Made by a program: the position numbers and the translations under genes
Notes under the pieces: generated by a model
Told to the model about the DNA's origin: nothing
The model's database searches: none
The model's input: the letters and a program-made list of their open reading frames with translations, nothing else
Assembly: GCA_910579505.1 (NCBI GenBank)
Contig: CAJTTZ010000021.1
Span: forward strand, 1 to 40,775
DNA from: an uncultured Lachnospiraceae bacterium
Lineage (GTDB): Bacteria > Bacillota > Clostridia > Lachnospirales > Lachnospiraceae
Direction: 5' to 3'
Length of the DNA: 40,775 nucleotides
Shown: in pieces, positions 25,762-33,724 of the stretch
Numbering within the stretch: position 1 is the first letter of the stretch
Layout: each line of letters begins with the position of its first letter

Positions 25762-27408
25762 ATGAACATATTCATACCCATGACGGGCTACGGTTCCCGT
25801 TTTGTGGCGGCGGGTTATCGGGAATTGAAGCCTTTTATTTCGGTGATGGGAAAGCCGGTTATTGAATGGATTGTAAAGGGAATGTACCCGGACGATGTGC
25901 ATTTCATTTTTGTGTGCCGTGGGGAGCATTTGCAGAAAGACCCTTCAATGAAGGAAAAACTGCTTGCGCTTGCGCCGGGGGCGACTATTGCAGCGATAGA
26001 GGAATGGGTGAAAAAGGGACCTGTGTATGATGTGCTCCGCGCATACAGGGCGTTGTGTGCGGCAGAAGATTTTCCTAAAGAGGACGGCTGTATTATCAAT
26101 TACTGCGATTTCTATATGACATGGGATTTTCAGAAGTTTGCAGAAGGAGCGATAGCGCGGGACTGTGACGGGGCGGTACCGTGTTATACGGGGTTCCACC
26201 CGAACCTTCTGCCGGAGAAGAACTTTTATGCTTCCTGTCTGACGGACGACGAGGACAATTTAATTGAAATCCGGGAGAAGTATTCCTTTGAAAAAGATAA
26301 GACAAAAGCGAAACATTCGCCGGGTGTCTATTATTTTAAAAACGGAGCGGTGATGGAGAAATACTGCCAGATTCTGACGGAACATGAGGAATGCGCCATT
26401 AACGGGGAGTATTACGCGAGCCTCCCCTACAATTTTATGGTGGAGGACGGGCTTAAGGTGTGGGTGCCTACAGATGTGCCGTACTTTTGCCAGTGGGGTA
26501 CGCCGGAGGATATGCGGGAGTTTGTATATTGGACGGATTTGATTTGCCAAAAGAAAGAAAAGGCGACAGAGGGTGTGCAAAAACAGTGCGGGAATGGAAA
26601 AGTTTTAATTCCCATGGCGGGCGCGGGGCAGCGCTTTGCCGATGCGGGTTATCGCGTACATAAACCGGCGATCCCCACGATTGACCGGTGCGACGGGACA
26701 GAGAAGCCGATGGTTGTCTGTGCCACAAAGGATTTGCCCGGGGTAGCGGCGGACGGGAGCAACGTGATCTATGTGGACCGCACGTTCCACCGGGAAGACG
26801 GCGTGGAGAATGCCATCAGAACATATTATAAAAAGGCGCAGTTTATCACGATTGACCGGCTCACGGAGGGACAGGCATGTACCTGTATGCTGGCAAAAGA
26901 CTATTTAGACCCGGAGGAGGAACTTCTGATTGCGGGCTGCGACAATGGAATGGACATTGACCGGGCGGCGTTTGAGGAGACGAAGCAGACGTGCGACTGT
27001 ATTGTATTCACTTACCGACACAATGAAGCGGTGCTGCAAAATCCCAATGCCTATGGCTGGATGCTTACTGACGGTGAGGGAAATATTACAGGCACATCCA
27101 TTAAAAAGGCGATTTCCGATACGCCCATGGAAGATCCGGCGGTGGTGGCGACTTTCTGGTTTAAGAGGGCGAAGGTTTTTATGGATGCCACGGAAAAAAT
27201 GATCCGGGAAAATGACAGGATCAATGGGGAATTCTATGTAGACCAGACAGTGAAACATGTGTTAGACTTAGGATATCGTGCGAAGATATTTGATATAGAC
27301 CGCTATGTGGGCTGGGGAACGCCTGCGGACTACGAGGGATATCAGGATACATACGCGTATTTTAAGGCATTCCTTATGCGGGAAGGTCTGATTTCTGCGG
27401 AAAAATGA
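25762..27408 (+). CDS. Tandem two-domain nucleotidyltransferase (sugar-phosphate type)
   Basis: A 548-residue cytoplasmic protein made of two homologous nucleotidyltransferase domains. Domain 1 opens IFIPMTGYGSRFVAAGYREL and ends near 245 with QWGTPEDMREF; domain 2 opens near 279 with VLIPMAGAGQRFADAGYR and ends with GWGTPADYEGY. Both keep the G-x-G-x-RF nucleotide loop, a following KP lysine, and an Asp in the metal-binding strand (CDFYMTW near 115; CDNGMD near 394). The family activates sugar- or polyol-phosphates as NDP derivatives, including cytidylyl types. A TGAGAAAT spacer and G-rich Shine-Dalgarno precede ATG 25762. The duplication implies two substrates, or one active and one regulatory domain. 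Confidence 0.82.
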   Translation: MNIFIPMTGYGSRFVAAGYRELKPFISVMGKPVIEWIVKGMYPDDVHFIFVCRGEHLQKDPSMKEKLLALAPGATIAAIEEWVKKGPVYDVLRAYRALCAAEDFPKEDGCIINYCDFYMTWDFQKFAEGAIARDCDGAVPCYTGFHPNLLPEKNFYASCLTDDEDNLIEIREKYSFEKDKTKAKHSPGVYYFKNGAVMEKYCQILTEHEECAINGEYYASLPYNFMVEDGLKVWVPTDVPYFCQWGTPEDMREFVYWTDLICQKKEKATEGVQKQCGNGKVLIPMAGAGQRFADAGYRVHKPAIPTIDRCDGTEKPMVVCATKDLPGVAADGSNVIYVDRTFHREDGVENAIRTYYKKAQFITIDRLTEGQACTCMLAKDYLDPEEELLIAGCDNGMDIDRAAFEETKQTCDCIVFTYRHNEAVLQNPNAYGWMLTDGEGNITGTSIKKAISDTPMEDPAVVATFWFKRAKVFMDATEKMIRENDRINGEFYVDQTVKHVLDLGYRAKIFDIDRYVGWGTPADYEGYQDTYAYFKAFLMREGLISAEK

Positions 27409-27484
27409 ATCGGGTTGTCAGGCGCGTTTTTGGCAAGCGCTGTGGGAGGTATACAACGGCGATTTAAAAGGGATACAGAAGGAT

Positions 27485-29599
27485 ATGGGCTGTAAGATGT
27501 TACATACGCTCGACATGGAGAAAAATTATCAAAAGTATTTAAAAACTGCCATTCTAGTGGGGGTCTTATTTAAGTTACTTCTGATGGGACTTTTTTCCTC
27601 TGATTATCAGGATCAGATGTTTATCCCTTTTGTGGATCTCTTTTTACATGGGGAGAACCCATATCAGGTTTACTATGACAACGGGCTGCTCCCTTCTTTT
27701 CCTTATCCGCCTGTCATGCTTCTTGTGGAGTGTATCGGTGGTGTTTTTGTCACCTTTATCAGCGCGATGCCGGTTTTTTTGAGGAATCTGATCTTTAAAC
27801 TGCCTATCCTTCTGGCGGATCTTCTCGGTTTATATTATCTGTTCCGTATTTCCAGGGATAAAAGAAAATATATATTGGCGCTGTATTTTTTATCGCCGAT
27901 TATTTTATATGCGTCTTACATGCATGGGCAGCTTGACCTGATCCCAACTGTATTTTTGGTGGGGGCGGTTTATTATCTGAGCGAAATGAGCATGGCGGCA
28001 AAAAGAGAGCGCGTATATGAGTGGCGGTTTATTCTCTTTCTTACGCTTGCCCTCGCTTCAAAGTTTCATATTGCGGCGGCGCTGCCCCTCTTCTTTCTTT
28101 ATATTTATAAGAGAAAGGGATGGAAGAAGGCCGTATGGATGACAGGGCTTCCTATTGTTTTGACGGTGGCGGCTGTGCTGCCCTTCTGGGGAAGCGGTTT
28201 TGTCAACATGGTTTTGTTAAACAAAGAACAGCAGGCGATCAGTAAGGTGTATTTCGATTACGGAAACGCACATCTGCTTCTGACCGTGCTTGTTTTACTT
28301 TTTCTCTATTTTCAGGCTTTTCGGGTTAACCAGATGAACCGGGATCTCTTAATCAGTATGACGGGGCTTCTGTTTTCGGCATTTCTCGCCTTTGTTCCGG
28401 CGATGCCGGCATGGTTTATCTGGATTGTGCCGTTTTTTATGCTGTATCTGGCGAGGCAGGGCGAGAGCCGGGGGAAGATGGTATTTGTCTACGGGGGATT
28501 TAATGTGCTGTATCTCCTGTATTATGTCTTTTTCCATACAACACAGTTTGTGGATTTATATTTCTTGGGCAGGAGTCTTGCCTTTCTAAAACGGTCCGAC
28601 GACAGTGTCAGGGACATTGTATTTTCGCTGATGGTGGGCGTTTTTCTGATTCTGGTGGTCTGCATGTACCTCTACGGCGTAGGAAGTAACTCCTACTACC
28701 GCAGGAGAAACCGCCCTTTTACTATCGGCATTGCCGGGGACAGCGGTGCGGGAAAAACCAGACTTGTAAAAACGTTGGAACTGCTTTTGTCGAAAGAGCG
28801 GGTGCTTGCGCTGGAGGGGGACGGCGACCATAAGTGGGAGCGGGGCAATCGGAAATGGAAGGAAATGACGCATTTAAATCCCCGGGCGAATTATCTGTAC
28901 AGGCAGGCGGAGGATTTAAAGGTGCTGCGCGGAAATAATTCGATAAAACGCGCGGATTATGACCATGAAACGGGTACGTTTACACGTAAGAGAAGGCTGT
29001 CGCCTAAGCCCTACGTCATTTTGTGCGGCCTGCATTCCCTGTATCTGCCGCAAATGAGACAAGTGCTTGATATGAAGGTATATCTGGATACGGACGAGGC
29101 GCTTCGGTGTCACTGGAAACTGTGCCGGGACCAGGGTGAACGCGGACATGACCGGGCGGCGGTCCTTGAGCAGATCAAGGCAAGGCGCGGGGACGCCGAA
29201 AAATATATTTATCCGCAAAAGCAGTATGCCGATTTGGTGATACGGTATTTTGACGAGACCCTTTTAAAGAGGCCGGAGAAGGCGGGGCAGCTGCGGGAGA
29301 TTACACTGGGTGTGGAATTTGTGCTGGACGCCGGGATTAATGTGGAACCCCTGCTCCTGCTTTTGCGTGACCGCGGCGTTTCGGGCGAACTGTCATACGA
29401 TGATCTTCTGCACCAGAAAGTTTCTTTCCGCGGGGAAGACCTGAATGTAGGAAGAAACATCTGGGCGAAAACGGCAGCTGCGGTGATTCCGCAGATTGAG
29501 GACCTGACGGGCGGTATCATCCTCTGGGAAGAGGGTGCCGGCGGACTGGTACAGTTAATGCTTCTTCTTGTGATCGGCGAGATCATGAAGAGGGATTAA
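27485..29599 (+). CDS. Polytopic GT-C-like membrane protein fused to a phosphoribulokinase-like kinase
   Basis: A 704-residue fusion. Residues 20-405 hold about ten membrane helices and a GT-C-like first loop (FSSDYQDQMFIPFVDLFLHG, then NPY), resembling polyprenyl-sugar-dependent mannosyltransferases. After YYRRRNRPF a cytoplasmic kinase begins: Walker A GIAGDSGAGKT (about 415-425), EGDGDHKW (Asp near 446), THLNPRANYLY, GTFTRKRRL, CGLH, and LCRDQGERGHDRAAV, ending GGLVQLMLLLVIGEIMKRD. Order and spacing match phosphoribulokinase such as E. coli PrkB, not merely uridine kinase. The catalytic Asp, His and Arg-Asp pair seem kept, but the Walker-B-like Glu of FYEGLH is Cys here. The kinase may phosphorylate a sugar or lipid-linked sugar at the membrane. 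ATG 27485 is the likeliest start; ATG 27497 and 27515 are alternatives. Confidence 0.8.
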   Translation: MGCKMLHTLDMEKNYQKYLKTAILVGVLFKLLLMGLFSSDYQDQMFIPFVDLFLHGENPYQVYYDNGLLPSFPYPPVMLLVECIGGVFVTFISAMPVFLRNLIFKLPILLADLLGLYYLFRISRDKRKYILALYFLSPIILYASYMHGQLDLIPTVFLVGAVYYLSEMSMAAKRERVYEWRFILFLTLALASKFHIAAALPLFFLYIYKRKGWKKAVWMTGLPIVLTVAAVLPFWGSGFVNMVLLNKEQQAISKVYFDYGNAHLLLTVLVLLFLYFQAFRVNQMNRDLLISMTGLLFSAFLAFVPAMPAWFIWIVPFFMLYLARQGESRGKMVFVYGGFNVLYLLYYVFFHTTQFVDLYFLGRSLAFLKRSDDSVRDIVFSLMVGVFLILVVCMYLYGVGSNSYYRRRNRPFTIGIAGDSGAGKTRLVKTLELLLSKERVLALEGDGDHKWERGNRKWKEMTHLNPRANYLYRQAEDLKVLRGNNSIKRADYDHETGTFTRKRRLSPKPYVILCGLHSLYLPQMRQVLDMKVYLDTDEALRCHWKLCRDQGERGHDRAAVLEQIKARRGDAEKYIYPQKQYADLVIRYFDETLLKRPEKAGQLREITLGVEFVLDAGINVEPLLLLLRDRGVSGELSYDDLLHQKVSFRGEDLNVGRNIWAKTAAAVIPQIEDLTGGIILWEEGAGGLVQLMLLLVIGEIMKRD

Positions 29600-29629
29600 A
29601 ATAAATAAACTGTAGAAGAAGGGGTAACT

Positions 29630-29668
29630 ATGAAGGTACAAAATAGTTACAAAGGGGAACACAGATGA
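29630..29668 (+). CDS. Possible 12-codon leader ORF overlapping the HAD gene
   Basis: A short ORF with a good AAGGGG ribosome binding site 5 nt before ATG 29630 encodes MKVQNSYKGEHR. Its TGA overlaps the ATG of the HAD gene in an ATGA, and the HAD gene's own AAAGGGG lies within it. Such an arrangement could couple or tune translation. No regulatory residue run is seen, so it may be incidental. Confidence 0.3.
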   Translation: MKVQNSYKGEHR

Positions 29669-30375
29669 TAAAGGCAGTAATTTTTGATCTGGACGACACC
29701 TTATATGATTACAAAGCGCTGGAGAGGGCGGCTTTCGAGTGCGTGGGAGAGCTTGTGCGCGAGCGGCTTGGCGTAAGTGAAGAACAGTATGAGGATGCAT
29801 TTATGTGGGCAAGGCAGACGACGAAGGAAATGCTTGGCGAGACGGCGACTTCCCACAGCAGAATGCTATATTTCCAAAAGACTTTGGAATATCTGGATAT
29901 CAGACCTCTGTATCTGGCCCTTGAAATGTATGAGACTTACTGGGGATTTTTTCTGGACAATATGAGTCTCTATCCCGGAGCAAGAGACCTTCTGGAGGCA
30001 TTGCATGAGAAATATATTCGCGTGGGAGTCTGTACGGATCTGCTGGCGCATATCCAGCATCGGAAACTGCGCAGGCTTGGGATGATGGATGATGTGGATT
30101 GTATGGTGACAAGCGAGGAAGCGGGTGTGGAAAAACCGTCTCCGGGGATTTTTAAGCTGTGTCTTGAGAAGCTTCGGCTGCCGGCAGAGGTAGTCTGTTT
30201 CGTGGGGGACAATCTGGAGAGGGATGTGAAGGGAGCGATGGCGGCTGGATTGCAGGCGGTCTGGTTTCACCCCGGAGCTTCACAGGAGGAAAAGGCGCAG
30301 GAGGATATCGACGTCGTATCAGATTATGGGGAGCTGCATGAACTGCTCGGCAGGAAAATTGAAGGGGGTTTGTAA
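29665..30375 (+). CDS. HAD-family phosphatase (subfamily IA)
   Basis: A 236-residue HAD hydrolase. Motif I is FDLDDTLYD with nucleophile Asp8 or 9 region and general acid Asp two residues on; motif II is the Thr in GVCTDLL; motif III is the Lys in VEKPSPGIF; motif IV is VGDNLERD. An alpha-helical cap of subclass I lies between motifs I and II (about residues 15-90). It removes phosphate from a small metabolite. In this operon it could dephosphorylate a sugar or polyol phosphate, opposite to or following the kinase. AAAGGGGAACACAG precedes ATG 29665. Confidence 0.93.
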   Translation: MIKAVIFDLDDTLYDYKALERAAFECVGELVRERLGVSEEQYEDAFMWARQTTKEMLGETATSHSRMLYFQKTLEYLDIRPLYLALEMYETYWGFFLDNMSLYPGARDLLEALHEKYIRVGVCTDLLAHIQHRKLRRLGMMDDVDCMVTSEEAGVEKPSPGIFKLCLEKLRLPAEVVCFVGDNLERDVKGAMAAGLQAVWFHPGASQEEKAQEDIDVVSDYGELHELLGRKIEGGL

Positions 30376-30443
30376 TGTGTAGACCTTTATCATAGGATCA
30401 GGTTTTGGCTGGTAAAGCAACAGGACGTGGAGAGGGAAAAGAC

Positions 30444-31148
30444 GTGAAACTTTCAATTGTAGTACCATGTTATAATGAAGAGGAAAATATACCGCTGCTT
30501 TTGGAACGGTTTGACGAGGTGGTCAAAGGGCGGGACTTGGAAGTTATTCTGGTGGATAACGGCTCTACCGATGGCAGTGCGGATGTGCTGCGGGAATTGC
30601 TGCCCCGCTATGCCTTTGCAAAAATTGTGACCGTTACGGTAAATCAGGGGTACGGTTACGGAATTTTACAGGGATTGAAGGAATGCCGGGGCGAATACAT
30701 TGGCTGGACCCATGCTGATTTACAGACGGATCCCGGAGATATTGTGCGGGCTTTAGAACTGATTGAAAAGGAGAGAGGGCTTGTCTTTGTGAAGGGCAAC
30801 CGAAAAGGCAGACCGCTGTTTGACGTATTTTTCACCGTGGGTATGAGTGTCTTTGAGACTTGTTATCTGCATGAAAAACTGTATGATATCAACGCGCAGC
30901 CCAACATTTTTCCGAAGATATTTTATGATGAATGGCAGGAGCCGCCCCACGACTTTTCACTGGATCTGTACGCGCTGTACATGGCAAAGAAAAAAGGGTT
31001 AAAAGTGTTGCGGCTTCCGGTGGTATTTCCAGAGAGGCTGCATGGTACGTCGAAGTGGAATACGGGACTTGCCGCTAAGTGGAAATTTATTAAGCGGACG
31101 GTTGACTTCAGCGTGAAGTTAAAAAAGAGCGGAAGCCTGCGGGGGTGA
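30444..31148 (+). CDS. GT2 glycosyltransferase, DPM1/ArnC-like without membrane tail
   Basis: A 234-residue GT-A fold enzyme. Motifs include LSIVVPCYNEEENIP, ILVDNGSTDGS, NQGYGYGILQGL and THADLQTDPGDI, where Asp-Leu-Gln-Thr-Asp holds the metal-binding DXD-type residues. HGTSKWNTGL matches the acceptor-side loop of polyprenyl-phosphate glycosyltransferases. No C-terminal membrane helices are seen, as in the soluble DPM1 class. It probably transfers the activated sugar to undecaprenyl phosphate for use by the neighbouring GT-C-like proteins. GTG 30444 is the best start, with GGAGAGG about 8 nt upstream; the frame also opens at TTG 30405. Confidence 0.9.
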   Translation: MKLSIVVPCYNEEENIPLLLERFDEVVKGRDLEVILVDNGSTDGSADVLRELLPRYAFAKIVTVTVNQGYGYGILQGLKECRGEYIGWTHADLQTDPGDIVRALELIEKERGLVFVKGNRKGRPLFDVFFTVGMSVFETCYLHEKLYDINAQPNIFPKIFYDEWQEPPHDFSLDLYALYMAKKKGLKVLRLPVVFPERLHGTSKWNTGLAAKWKFIKRTVDFSVKLKKSGSLRG

Positions 31149-31152
31149 AAAT

Positions 31153-31743
31153 ATGGAATACATAGCACACAGAATTAACACAAAAGAGGAACTTTTACAA
31201 TTGCCGGAAGAGTACGGTGTCGAACTGGATCTGCGGGATGACCTGAACGGACGCATTTATATATCACACAATCCTTTTGAGCCGGGAGAAGATTTTGAGG
31301 AATACTGTAAAGCATATCATCACGGCACTATGATCCTGAATATCAAAAGCGAGCGTATTGAGCACAAGGCGTTGGAGTATATCAAAAAGTATCAGATCAA
31401 AAAGTACTTTTTCCTGGATTCTTCTTTTCCTATGATTAAACTGCTGACGGATATGGGTGTGAAACAGATGGCGCTTCGTTTCAGCGAGCTGGAGGGGATG
31501 GACACCATACGCAATATGGCGGGGCGTGCCGAGTGGGTCTGGGTGGACTGCTTTACAAAAGTGCCCATCGACAGGGAAAGTTATAAGGAGCTAAAAGCCC
31601 TTGGATATAAACTTTGTTTTGTGTCCCCGGAGCTGGAGGGGCAGGAGGAAAAGATTTCTGAGTATAAGAAATACATAGAGGAGCAGGGTATTATTTTTGA
31701 TGCCATATGCACAAAGAGTTACCACGTGAAAGACTGGATGTGA
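31153..31743 (+). CDS. Compact glycerophosphodiester phosphodiesterase-like protein
   Basis: A 196-residue protein resembling a minimal GDPD/PI-PLC-like TIM barrel. The expected motif order is present: IAHRIN at the start (His6, Arg7), VELDLRDD (Glu24, Asp26), and ISHNPF (His39), followed by MILNIKSE, KYFFLDSSFPMIKLL, MALRFSE and WVWVDCF, which match later barrel strands. It lacks a signal peptide and is shorter than usual GDPDs of about 240 residues. It may cleave a phosphodiester made by this pathway or have become non-enzymatic. GGGGGTGA sits before ATG 31153, only 4 bp after the GT2 stop. Confidence 0.68.
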   Translation: MEYIAHRINTKEELLQLPEEYGVELDLRDDLNGRIYISHNPFEPGEDFEEYCKAYHHGTMILNIKSERIEHKALEYIKKYQIKKYFFLDSSFPMIKLLTDMGVKQMALRFSELEGMDTIRNMAGRAEWVWVDCFTKVPIDRESYKELKALGYKLCFVSPELEGQEEKISEYKKYIEEQGIIFDAICTKSYHVKDWM

Positions 31744-31797
31744 AACCAAATGCGGAGGCGGATGAAAGGGCGTTTGGATACTGGTATGGAGGAAGAG

Positions 31798-33414
31798 ATG
31801 TTTCGATTGACAAAGGAGTGGCAGAAAAAGGCCGGTATGGCGGCGGCAGTTGTTCTCACGCTGGCGGCGGGGCTGCTTTTGTTTTACAGACACTGGCAGT
31901 TTGAACTGCCGTTATATCCGAATGTGGACGAGCAGCTTTCGCTGGGCTGTATTTATGAGCTGCTGGGACAGCACCTCTACGCGGGAGACATCTATGTGCT
32001 TGACTTTTTCCGCTATCCCCACCTGACCTTCTATTATGCGGCGTTAGGCACGCGCATTTTGGGGAAATTTCTGGCGGGCGTAGATACGGTTGTACTTCTG
32101 CGCTATGTAATCTGCGGCACCGCGCTTCTCTCAAATGTGTGTGTTTATTTCAGTGTTAAGATTATGACGGACAGCCGGAAATATGCCTATCTGGGATTCC
32201 TCCTGTCAGTGTTTTCCTTATATGGCTACGCGTATCTGTACTATACGGGGCCGGATACGCTTCTGTATGCGGTGGCAAACCTGATTCTGCTTTTGGGGTG
32301 TCTCGCCTGGCGGGAGAAGGATGAGGAGCGTGCGGTTTATCTCTGGTATCCGATGCTTGCGGTCTGTATCGGGCTTGCCATGGCGGCCAAGTATCACGGC
32401 ATTGTCTTCGGCGTTTTCTGGCTGGCGCTGCATATCGGCAAAAAATACTGGAAACGTCACAGAAACAACTATCTGTTTTTTCTGGACTGTATCGTGCTGG
32501 CGCTGACTTTCGTGCTTTGTAATTATTCGCTTTTCTTTTATTTTAAGACCTTTATCGGGGATAATTTATATAACCTGAACCATTATGCGTGGGGGCACCC
32601 CGGCATTGAGCATAATTTGCCGCTTCTTGGGTATTTTGAGGCGTACGCGTTGTCCTCTTATGGGATTTTTGGCGGGTTGTTATTGCTTTTGGGGATTGTG
32701 TATCTGGTGCGGAAAAAAGCGTGGGGAGAGCTTGTTATCTTTTCCCTGATGCCGCTTATTATTCTGCTCCTTTTATCGAAGTACAGCATTGTTCTCGGCA
32801 GAAATATGTCGCTCGTCCTGCCGTTTGCTTTTCTGTTTATGGGTTACGGGTTGATGGAGGCGGAGACGCTTTTCATGAAGCTATGGGAAAAACGCGGGAC
32901 GGCAAGACAGAAGAAATTTTTGGGGAAAATGGCAGCAGCAGCGGCGGCGCTTCTCGTGCTCTGTAACGCGGCCACGGTTCTGGGCAATTACCGCTATGAT
33001 CTGACTTACGATCACGCGGCGGCATATATTGCGGAAAATATACCAGCTGGCGCAAAGATATACTGTACGTCATATGTGCCGGTCATGGATGTGCAGAAGT
33101 ATGACATCGTGGAGATCGGGGAAGATATTTCTCTTTTGCCGGAAAAACTTACTGAAAACGAATATTTTATTGATGTAGAATACGCCACCGGGTACTTTTC
33201 CCAGAAAAAGGATTATCTGCTCTTTCGGGGAGGGGATATGTACCCGGACAAAAAAGCGGCGTATGATCAAAAGACGGGAGCGTATGCCGTCATGGAAAGT
33301 TGGCAGGGTGTCTCCTATGGCGGAGAGTGGAAATACAGGATCGGATATTTCGACCTGTTCTCAAAAAGTCCCGACGCGTATTATGTGGGACCGTCGATTA
33401 CCATTTATCAGTAA
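31798..33414 (+). CDS. GT-C-like polytopic membrane glycosyltransferase (ArnT/PMT-like)
   Basis: A 538-residue integral membrane protein with about eleven helices and a soluble C-terminal domain of some 130 residues. The first external loop has LPLYPNVDEQLSLGC, whose Asp-Glu sits where ArnT/PMT-type enzymes place catalytic acids; FFRYPHLTFYY and YYTGPDTLLY follow the family pattern. Such enzymes use polyprenyl-phosphate sugars outside the membrane. The upstream GT2 enzyme could make the donor. ATG 31798 is preferred because GGAGG lies 5 nt upstream; earlier in-frame ATGs at 31750, 31762 and 31786 are alternatives. It is last in the operon; no clear terminator follows. Confidence 0.8.
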   Translation: MFRLTKEWQKKAGMAAAVVLTLAAGLLLFYRHWQFELPLYPNVDEQLSLGCIYELLGQHLYAGDIYVLDFFRYPHLTFYYAALGTRILGKFLAGVDTVVLLRYVICGTALLSNVCVYFSVKIMTDSRKYAYLGFLLSVFSLYGYAYLYYTGPDTLLYAVANLILLLGCLAWREKDEERAVYLWYPMLAVCIGLAMAAKYHGIVFGVFWLALHIGKKYWKRHRNNYLFFLDCIVLALTFVLCNYSLFFYFKTFIGDNLYNLNHYAWGHPGIEHNLPLLGYFEAYALSSYGIFGGLLLLLGIVYLVRKKAWGELVIFSLMPLIILLLLSKYSIVLGRNMSLVLPFAFLFMGYGLMEAETLFMKLWEKRGTARQKKFLGKMAAAAAALLVLCNAATVLGNYRYDLTYDHAAAYIAENIPAGAKIYCTSYVPVMDVQKYDIVEIGEDISLLPEKLTENEYFIDVEYATGYFSQKKDYLLFRGGDMYPDKKAAYDQKTGAYAVMESWQGVSYGGEWKYRIGYFDLFSKSPDAYYVGPSITIYQ

Positions 33415-33453
33415 ATAATTTACAGCAGTTAACGGAACGCATAAAAATTTCGC

Positions 33454-33482
33454 TTACATTAAAAATATTTTGATGATAAAAT
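33454..33482 (+). promoter_or_regulatory. Promoter of the 72-aa hypothetical gene
   Basis: TTACAT (33454-33459), a 17-nt spacer and TAAAAT (33477-33482) precede ATG 33506 by 23 bp, leaving room for the AAAGGCAGG Shine-Dalgarno. Confidence 0.65.
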
Positions 33483-33505
33483 GTAATCGAAAGGCAGGTT
33501 TTACT

Positions 33506-33724
33506 ATGCGTTGGATACCGCTGCAGAAGACAGACAGCAAAAAATGGAGACTCTGTGTCCTGCATGATGACTGTATGACATATGAAGTTACAACATTAGA
33601 ATCTGAACATGTGGATCAGATTTTACTCTATTCAGCATATATGAATAATGGTATAAATAGTGGTATTGAAAGCGAGCAATTGAGGGAATTGGATGATTTA
33701 AAAAAACAGTATGGATTAAGCTAG
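33506..33724 (+). CDS. Small hypothetical protein, 72 aa
   Basis: I do not recognise this protein. It is soluble, with an N-terminal beta-like part rich in Trp (MRWIPLQKTDSKKWRLCVLHDDC) that I quote only in outline and a helical C-terminal half ending LRELDDLKKQYGLS. AAAGGCAGG lies 8 nt before ATG 33506; the frame is open from 33470, but that start would fall upstream of the inferred transcript start. It has its own promoter and a terminator placed inside the convergent neighbour, so it is probably an independent, expressed gene. The last 9 bp overlap the convergent gene's 3' end. Confidence 0.65.
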   Translation: MRWIPLQKTDSKKWRLCVLHDDCMTYEVTTLESEHVDQILLYSAYMNNGINSGIESEQLRELDDLKKQYGLS

